From Bacteroidales bacterium (GTDB lineage Bacteria; Bacteroidota; Bacteroidia; Bacteroidales; F082), in assembly GCA_017508895.1 (NCBI GenBank), contig JAFWRA010000131.1, positions 1 to 27,599 of the forward strand: a stretch of 27,599 bases of DNA, in the 5' to 3' direction. The position numbers and the translations under genes were made by a program. The stretch's first letter is position 1. Each line of letters begins with the position of its first letter. Under the pieces are notes generated by a model that did not search any database, was not told where the DNA came from, and saw only the letters and a program-made list of their open reading frames with translations. This document shows, one piece after another, positions 23,232 to 27,599 of this stretch.

Positions 23232-23462
23232 TTATGGGGGGGCATTGTATTAGCAAGAAGCAGGTACTCCAGCAAGAAGTTTGACGCACGTCAGATCAAT
23301 AAGGAACAACTTGACAGCATCCTTACCGAGTATCAGCTTTGCTTGAACTTCTTCAACTCAGAAGATGCTGGCAAGGTTTTGGCTCGTGGCTGTAAAGACA
23401 AAGGAGGTATAATCAATTCGGGATATTTAGATGAAGCATTAGCATTAGGGGCAACAATATGA
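23232..23462 (+). pseudogene. nitroreductase-like fragment, frame broken at a G7 tract
   Basis: The open frame reads IVLARSRYSSKKFDARQINK then EQLDSIL, the typical N-terminus of a small nitroreductase, then continues with CLNFFNSEDAGKVLARGCKD, which I do not recognise. No start codon lies in this frame. An ATG at 23234 directly precedes a run of seven G (23236-23242); losing one G would give MGGIVLAR in frame. The rest of a nitroreductase is missing, so the piece looks like two gene remnants joined. Its stop overlaps the next ATG by ATGA. Confidence 0.5.
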
Positions 23463-23938
23463 AAATGGATAAGCAGATGGTGAATGATTCTTTTATCACC
23501 AAAGCATGTCTGGAAGACCTGAAGGAGATTCTGCAACTTCAATATCTTGCCTATCAGAGCGAAGCAGCACTATTTGGCAATAATGACATCCCACCTTTGA
23601 AGCAGACAATAGACGAGGTTGTTGAGGAATATCATAAAGGTGTAATTCTGAAGCTTATATCAGACAAGAAGATTATTGGCTCCATACGTGCTTGGGAAAG
23701 TGAAAGCACCGTACATGTGGGCAAACTGATGGTTCACCCAGATTATAGGCGTTGCGGTTATGGGACAAAACTGTTAAATGAGATAGAATCGTATTTTCCC
23801 CAAAAACGTTTTGTCTTATTCACAAGTACCCGAAGTATCAACAATCTGAGGATGTACCAAAGAATGGGCTATAAGGAGTTTGAACGTAAAAGCATCACAG
23901 CTGAGTTAGAATTTGTATATATGGAAAAGAGTATTTGA
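23459..23938 (+). CDS. GNAT-family N-acetyltransferase
   Basis: This 159-residue protein is a complete small GNAT enzyme. The acetyl-CoA-binding motif A is VGKLMVHPDYRRCGYGTKLL (R/Q-x-x-G-x-G/A type), preceded by KKIIGSIRAWES, and the end NNLRMYQRMGYKEFERK is typical motif B. The substrate is unknown. The ATG at 23459 overlaps the stop of the broken upstream frame, which suggests the two were once translated together. Residues 1-6 (MKMDKQ) offer a second ATG at 23465; the choice is open. Confidence 0.88.
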   Translation: MKMDKQMVNDSFITKACLEDLKEILQLQYLAYQSEAALFGNNDIPPLKQTIDEVVEEYHKGVILKLISDKKIIGSIRAWESESTVHVGKLMVHPDYRRCGYGTKLLNEIESYFPQKRFVLFTSTRSINNLRMYQRMGYKEFERKSITAELEFVYMEKSI

Positions 23939-23958
23939 ACTCTCAAAAGAAATGCTGC

Positions 23959-24072
23959 ATGAATATCGAAGACTGGCGTGAGTATTGCCTGTCATTGGGC
24001 GATGACATAGAAGCAAAACTTCCTTTCCCGAAGTTCAAGAATGGAGAGGAAGTCCTGCGAATATTAATGTAA
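23959..24072 (+). pseudogene. MmcQ/YjbR-like gene, N-terminal fragment
   Basis: The 37-codon frame reads MNIEDWREYCLSLGDDIEAK then LPFPKFKNGEEVLRILM and a stop. This is the start of an MmcQ/YjbR family protein (normally about 110-120 residues); the beta-sheet core that should follow is absent. The sequence after the stop is unrelated and holds a gene on the other strand. Confidence 0.6.
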
Positions 24073-24145
24073 GCAGCAATGCGAGGATGACAAATCGTAT
24101 CCAGTTGACAATCCTAATGATTTTTTCTACTTTTTCTTTTTCCAT
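24035..24145 (-). CDS. small single-pass membrane protein
   Basis: From the ATG at 24145 the frame encodes 36 residues: a charged start MEKEKVEKIIRIVNW, then one hydrophobic segment IRFVILALLLTLIFAGL, then a short tail. I do not recognise a family. A longer start at 24280 would cover the regulatory region and is unlikely. The upstream CTTTGCCTTCGAAAA (plus 24157-24171) is nearly identical to the start region of the Na/Pi cotransporter transcript, which supports a real divergent promoter. The 3' end overlaps the MmcQ fragment. Confidence 0.45.
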   Translation of the reverse strand: MEKEKVEKIIRIVNWIRFVILALLLTLIFAGLPLHS

Positions 24146-24215
24146 ATTCTTCGCCGTTTTCGAAGGCAAAGGAACGATTATGATATTACAAAATCGTTTC
24201 AATCTCATGACGTAA

Positions 24216-24272
24216 TTGTTACGCCGCTTCTTGTAACAGTATTGTAACATCTGTGTAATGTAGGCGTAACAA
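24216..24272. repeat. 10-bp inverted repeat around the Pho-box-like array
   Basis: TTGTTACGCC (24216-24225) is the exact reverse complement of GGCGTAACAA (24263-24272). The right arm contains the fourth repeat of the array at 24231-24274, so the left arm may be an additional binding half-site in the opposite orientation, for the divergent gene. Confidence 0.6.
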
Positions 24273-24274
24273 GA
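24231..24274 (+). promoter_or_regulatory. Pho-box-like array: four direct repeats with 11-nt period
   Basis: TTGTAACAGTA (24231), TTGTAACATCT (24242), GTGTAATGTAG (24253) and GCGTAACAAGA (24264) follow each other without gaps. Direct repeats of about 7 nt in an 11-nt period are the classic binding pattern of PhoB and related OmpR-family regulators. The array ends 6 nt before the -7 box and covers the -33 position, as for an activator that replaces -33 recognition. Confidence 0.7.
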
Positions 24275-24280
24275 TCCCAT

Positions 24281-24288
24281 TATCTTTG
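24281..24288 (+). promoter_or_regulatory. promoter -7 box of the Na/Pi cotransporter gene
   Basis: TATCTTTG matches the -7 consensus. It implies transcription from about 24295, which excludes the longest possible reading frame (24286). CTTTGCCGTCGAAAA occurs here (24284-24298) and again at 24363-24377, just before the chosen ATG. Confidence 0.65.
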
Positions 24289-24387
24289 CCGTCGAAAATG
24301 GCGAAGATGCTCATGCTCGGCAAAATGCAAACAAGTTTGCTTTTGCTCTCGCTTAACCGCACCTTTGCCGTCGAAAAAGACAAAGGA

Positions 24388-26097
24388 ATGGAATTGATTA
24401 TCAACATTTTTTCGCTTGTAGGTTCGCTGGCTTTGTTTCTCTTCGGAATGAAGACGATGTCGGAGGGCCTTGAGAAGTTTGCGGGCGATCGCCTGCGCAG
24501 TATCCTGGCGGCCATGACCAAGAACCGCGTGATGGGTGTCCTGACAGGTATTCTGATTACGGCACTCATCCAGTCGTCGAGTGCTACGACGGTGATGGTG
24601 GTGAGTTTTGTGAATGCCGGACTGATGACGCTTAGCCAGAGTATCGGTGTCATCATGGGTGCCAACATCGGTACGACGGTGACAGCGTGGATTATCTCAG
24701 CCGTGGGCTTCAAGGTGAACATTGCAGCCTTTGCCATCCCCTTGCTTGCCATTGGTATGCCGCTCATTTTCAACGGTAAGAGCAACCGTAAGAGTATCGG
24801 TGAGTTCATCTTCGGTTTCTCGTTCCTGTTCATGGGCCTGGCGTTCCTTCAGGAGACGGCCACAGAGATGAGCATTGGTGACATGGTAGCAGGTATGTTG
24901 GCTCATTTGCCGCAAGATTCGTTCTTTACCATCCTGCTTTTCGTCATCGTTGGTGCGCTGGTGACGATGATTGTGCAGGCTTCAGCTGCCACTATGGCCA
25001 TCACGCTGATGCTCTTCGGCATGAACATCCCAGGATTCGGCTTCGAGCAGGCAGCAGCATTGGCGATGGGACAGAACATCGGTACTACCATCACCGCCTT
25101 TATGGCCTCGCTCACTGCCAACACACAAGCACGCCGTGCCGCCCTGGCCCACATGTTCTTCAATGTGTTTGGCGTTGTGGTGTTCCTTACCGTATTCTAT
25201 CCAGCCTGTGATGTCGTCAGCTGGTTTGTCGACAATGTGATGGGCGGGGGCAACGACCTCTTCAAGCTCTCTGCTTTCCATACCGCCTTCAACATCATCA
25301 ACACGCTGCTCCTCATCGGCTTTGTACATCAGATTGAGTTGTTTGTATGCAAGGTGCTGCCAATGAAAGCACAGGAAGAGGACTACCATCTGAGCTTCAT
25401 CAGCGGTGGTCTGCTCTCAACGGCTGAGCTGAGTATCATGGAGGCTCAGAAGGAGATTCACCACTTTGCGGAGCGTTGTCAACGGATGTTCGGCTTTGTA
25501 CCGGAACTGATGCAGACAACTGACGAAGTGGAGTTTAACAAGCTTTTCTCACGTATCGAAAAATACGAGAATATCACCGACTCGATGGAAATGGAGATTG
25601 CCGCCTATCTGAACAAGGTGAGCGAGGGTCGCCTGTCGGATGCCTCGAAGGCTCAGATTCAGAAGATGCTACGCCAGATTACGGAATTAGAGTCCATCGG
25701 TGACTCGGTCTATAACCTCGGTCGCACGCTGAACCGTCACCGTATGCACTGTCAGGATGCTTTTACGCCAGAGCAAATGCAACACATGGAGACGATGCTC
25801 GGTCTTGTGGAAGGCTCACTGGAAGAGATGATGAAGCGCATAGACCTGACCGCACCCCAAACCAACATCACAAAATCCATCAACATCGAACACGAAATTA
25901 ATAACTACCGCAAACAGCTACGCAACCAGAACCTGAACGACGTGAATGCCGGTCTCTACAGCTACCAGCTCGGTGTGTTCTACGTCGATTTCATCTCCGA
26001 GTGCGAGCACCTGGCAGACTATGTCATGAATGTGGTACAGGCAGGGAAAGGCCTGAACAACGACTTTGAAGACAGGCCGCGCAACGGACAAGGCTAA
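24388..26097 (+). CDS. Na+/phosphate cotransporter with PhoU-like C-terminus
   Basis: I choose the ATG at 24388 (MELIINIFSLVGSLALFLFG), the usual start of the family; in-frame ATG 24298 would add 30 residues. The protein (569 residues) has the two QSSSA-type repeats of Na/Pi cotransporters: ALIQSSSATTVMVVSFVNAG and TMIVQASAATMAITLMLFG, each followed by G-x-NIGTTVTA or GQNIGTTITA. About eight membrane segments fill the first 350 residues. The rest is a helical PhoU-like domain (MEAQKEIHHFAERCQRMFGF to YVMNVVQAG). It imports phosphate with sodium at the inner membrane. The upstream Pho-box-like array and the convergent PhoR-like kinase gene support phosphate control. The stop overlaps the kinase stop by 3-4 nt. 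Confidence 0.93.
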   Translation: MELIINIFSLVGSLALFLFGMKTMSEGLEKFAGDRLRSILAAMTKNRVMGVLTGILITALIQSSSATTVMVVSFVNAGLMTLSQSIGVIMGANIGTTVTAWIISAVGFKVNIAAFAIPLLAIGMPLIFNGKSNRKSIGEFIFGFSFLFMGLAFLQETATEMSIGDMVAGMLAHLPQDSFFTILLFVIVGALVTMIVQASAATMAITLMLFGMNIPGFGFEQAAALAMGQNIGTTITAFMASLTANTQARRAALAHMFFNVFGVVVFLTVFYPACDVVSWFVDNVMGGGNDLFKLSAFHTAFNIINTLLLIGFVHQIELFVCKVLPMKAQEEDYHLSFISGGLLSTAELSIMEAQKEIHHFAERCQRMFGFVPELMQTTDEVEFNKLFSRIEKYENITDSMEMEIAAYLNKVSEGRLSDASKAQIQKMLRQITELESIGDSVYNLGRTLNRHRMHCQDAFTPEQMQHMETMLGLVEGSLEEMMKRIDLTAPQTNITKSINIEHEINNYRKQLRNQNLNDVNAGLYSYQLGVFYVDFISECEHLADYVMNVVQAGKGLNNDFEDRPRNGQG

Positions 26098-27533
26098 AAC
26101 CTCGCAAGGGTGAAGCGGATGGTGAGTCCGCCGCCTGGCGTAAGCTTCGCAGTTGCTGTTCCTCCGTGGACGGCAACTGCGTTTTTTACGATGGCAAGGC
26201 CAAGACCGGTACCGCCAAGTTTGCGGCTGCGACCTTTATCGATGCGGTAGAAACGTTCAAAGAGGTGGTCGAGATGCTGCGGTTCTACACCAGGACCGTT
26301 GTCACTGATAAGGAACTCATAGAAATGACGGCCTTCGGATTCTGTCTCTTTGCAGACGATGGCGAGGCTTGAGGCTCCTGTTGCGTAAGCTATGGCATTG
26401 TCGATAAGGTTGCGGAAAATGCTGTAGATTAGGCTGGCATCGCCGAGAACTTCTACATGCTGGGGGACTTGTAGCGATGGGGTAATGCCTTTGTCGTGAA
26501 GTTGGAGGGCCGTATCGTCGAGGACACTCTGAATGACTTGCAGGACATTCACCTGATGGTAATCCTCACGTGAGCGGCTGTCATCCATTTCGTCCAGTTT
26601 GGTCAGGGCACTCATGTCTTGCAGCAGTTTGCTCATACGCTCGCTTTGGGGATAGCAGCGCTCCAGAAAATGCTTTTTCTTGTCCTCGGGCATGTCAGGG
26701 TGGTCGAGAATGCTTTCCAAGTAACCATGAATGCTGGCGGCAGGAGTCTTCAGTTCATGAGCGGCATTCTGCGTGAGCTGGCGCTTGATGCGCACCTTGT
26801 CTTCCTCAGAATGGCGCAGTTTCCAATAGAGCATGATGATGGTATGGCTGATGTCACCCAACTCGTCATCGGGCAGGCGGCGCTCCAGTTCGTGGTCGAG
26901 TTCCTCGCCCTCTTCTGCCTTGACAGCAAATTCACGAAGATAACCGATATGGCGACTGATGCGACGGGTACTCAGATAGAGCACGATGCCCAGTAGCAGG
27001 GTCAGGGCAATGGCAAAGAAGATATAGGTATTGTCAGCCTGAAGCGAGCGTGTCAACTCGGCAGAATATGGTACGGCAGCACGCACGATGACGTTGCCGA
27101 AGCGAGTGGCGGAATAAAAGTAGGTCTCGTGGGTGGACTGCGACAGACGCTTGATGTCGTAGCCGTTGCCATCATGCAATGCCTGCTGGATTTCCGTTCG
27201 CTGCAAGTGGTTGCCCAACGAATGGGGATTGGCATCGTAGCTGTCGAGGATAACCCGCCCGTTCCTGTCGATAATCGACACACGAAGACCTTCCATACTG
27301 TGCCGTTCTACATAATTGCGGAACAAACTGCCATCGGTCAGACTATCCTCGCCCAGTGTCTGCACCATCTCGTAATTGTACATTTGCAGTCGCGAGTGCA
27401 GGATATCAATCTTATACTCCTTCTCACGTTGGTACTGATACACGCTGAAGCAGACGGCAAAGAGCACAAACACGCCTCCGATGCTAAACAGCAGATTACG
27501 CTGAAATGATTTAATCCGTAAAGCAGTAGCCAT
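26094..27533 (-). CDS. PhoR-like sensor histidine kinase
   Basis: This 479-residue membrane kinase has two transmembrane segments (residues 14-31 and about 170-187) around a periplasmic sensor of roughly 135 residues, then a HAMP-like linker. The phosphorylated histidine is in the H-box AAHELKTPAASIHGYLE. The ATP-binding motifs are complete: NLIDNAIAY, ISDNGPGV, FERFYRID and GGTGLGLAIV. In Bacteroidota this type is often annotated as a phosphate-regulon kinase. Its start overlaps the end of the response-regulator gene by 23 nt, so the two are one operon. The convergent Na/Pi cotransporter with a PhoB-type array supports phosphate sensing; the signal itself is inferred. Confidence 0.9.
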   Translation of the reverse strand: MATALRIKSFQRNLLFSIGGVFVLFAVCFSVYQYQREKEYKIDILHSRLQMYNYEMVQTLGEDSLTDGSLFRNYVERHSMEGLRVSIIDRNGRVILDSYDANPHSLGNHLQRTEIQQALHDGNGYDIKRLSQSTHETYFYSATRFGNVIVRAAVPYSAELTRSLQADNTYIFFAIALTLLLGIVLYLSTRRISRHIGYLREFAVKAEEGEELDHELERRLPDDELGDISHTIIMLYWKLRHSEEDKVRIKRQLTQNAAHELKTPAASIHGYLESILDHPDMPEDKKKHFLERCYPQSERMSKLLQDMSALTKLDEMDDSRSREDYHQVNVLQVIQSVLDDTALQLHDKGITPSLQVPQHVEVLGDASLIYSIFRNLIDNAIAYATGASSLAIVCKETESEGRHFYEFLISDNGPGVEPQHLDHLFERFYRIDKGRSRKLGGTGLGLAIVKNAVAVHGGTATAKLTPGGGLTIRFTLARF

Positions 27534-27599
27534 AACCTACACGTGTTTTGATCTGTTTGCCATATCGACCGATTTTCTTGCGCAGTCGGGTAATGTTTA
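27511..27599 (-). CDS. OmpR/PhoB-family response regulator, C-terminal end (cut by window edge)
   Basis: The minus-strand frame from the window edge reads NITRLRKKIGRYGKQIKTRV then GYGYCFTD and a TAA at 27513-27511. This is the recognition helix and wing of an OmpR-type winged-helix DNA-binding domain. The receiver domain lies outside the window. It overlaps the kinase start by 23 nt and is the likely partner of that kinase and a candidate to bind the 11-nt repeats at 24231-24274. Confidence 0.85.
   Translation of the reverse strand, partial: NITRLRKKIGRYGKQIKTRVGYGYCFTD

Noticed and set aside
24146..24280. Longer start at 24280 for the small membrane protein
   Set aside because: It would cover the Pho-box-like array and the near-palindrome; the hydrophobic core and promoter-like motif fit the ATG at 24145.
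1..27599. tRNA, rRNA or riboswitch genes
   Set aside because: I looked for cloverleaf-like or known riboswitch cores in the intergenic gaps and saw none; all gaps are short and mostly filled by the repeats or promoters.

Overview
The window comes from a Bacteroidota genome, most likely a gut or oral Bacteroidales (Prevotellaceae-like). This rests on repeated promoter boxes of the TAnnTTTG type (for example TATCTTTG, TATTTTTG, TACTTTTG), the absence of convincing Shine-Dalgarno sites, and gene families such as DUF234 ATPases and a ferritin closest in pattern to Bacteroides-type proteins. The genus is not certain. Base composition is mosaic: housekeeping-like and metabolic blocks are GC-rich, while two defence-like blocks (3839-7770 and 9543-12913) are clearly AT-rich by eye.

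Layout. 1-1257: the tail of a DUF234-type ATPase, a 14-bp hairpin, and a small probably frameshifted gene. 1502-2017 (minus): ferritin. 2374-3772: an AbiEi/AbiEii toxin-antitoxin pair. 3839-7770: two consecutive DUF262 proteins, the first with a C-terminal HNH-like part, followed by a small unknown ORF. 8256-9455: a ClbS/DfsB-like four-helix protein and a GNAT acetyltransferase with a foreign N-terminus. 9543-12913: a RecQ-like helicase fused to a phosphoribosyltransferase, overlapping by 4 nt with a DprA-like protein; this resembles the ShosTA defence pair with a helicase added. 12939-13055: an SDR stub. 13061-17622: a divergent AraC regulator facing an aldo/keto reductase, a secreted amidohydrolase-ABM fusion and a CMD-cupin lipoprotein. 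17792-18409: a flavodoxin-like iron-sulfur flavoprotein. 18417-18585: a duplicated 3' end of the GNAT gene. 18787-21491: Fic, a Vat-like acetyltransferase and an SDR. 21559-23208: phosphoglycerate mutase GpmI with a lipoprotein leader. 23232-24072: gene fragments around an intact GNAT gene. 24035-27599: a phosphate block with a Na/Pi cotransporter, a PhoR-like kinase and the end of its response regulator, plus a Pho-box-like array of four 11-nt repeats.

The most striking non-coding signal is a family of six intergenic repeat elements (starting at 1258, 2136, 8098, 8777, 17622 and 18584). Each full copy has a head of mini-hairpins (AGCCTTCGGCT or AGCTTCGCT), a hinge ACTTCGTG, and a tail of two to eight 14-nt units (TTAACACGAAGTAA). 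Five of six start at or inside the stop codon of the gene upstream, and three are followed by a shared promoter module. Together with the defence genes, truncated genes and a duplicated gene tail, this marks an accessory, recombination-prone region. The repeat family and the helicase-PRTase/DprA pair are the best candidates for something under-described.
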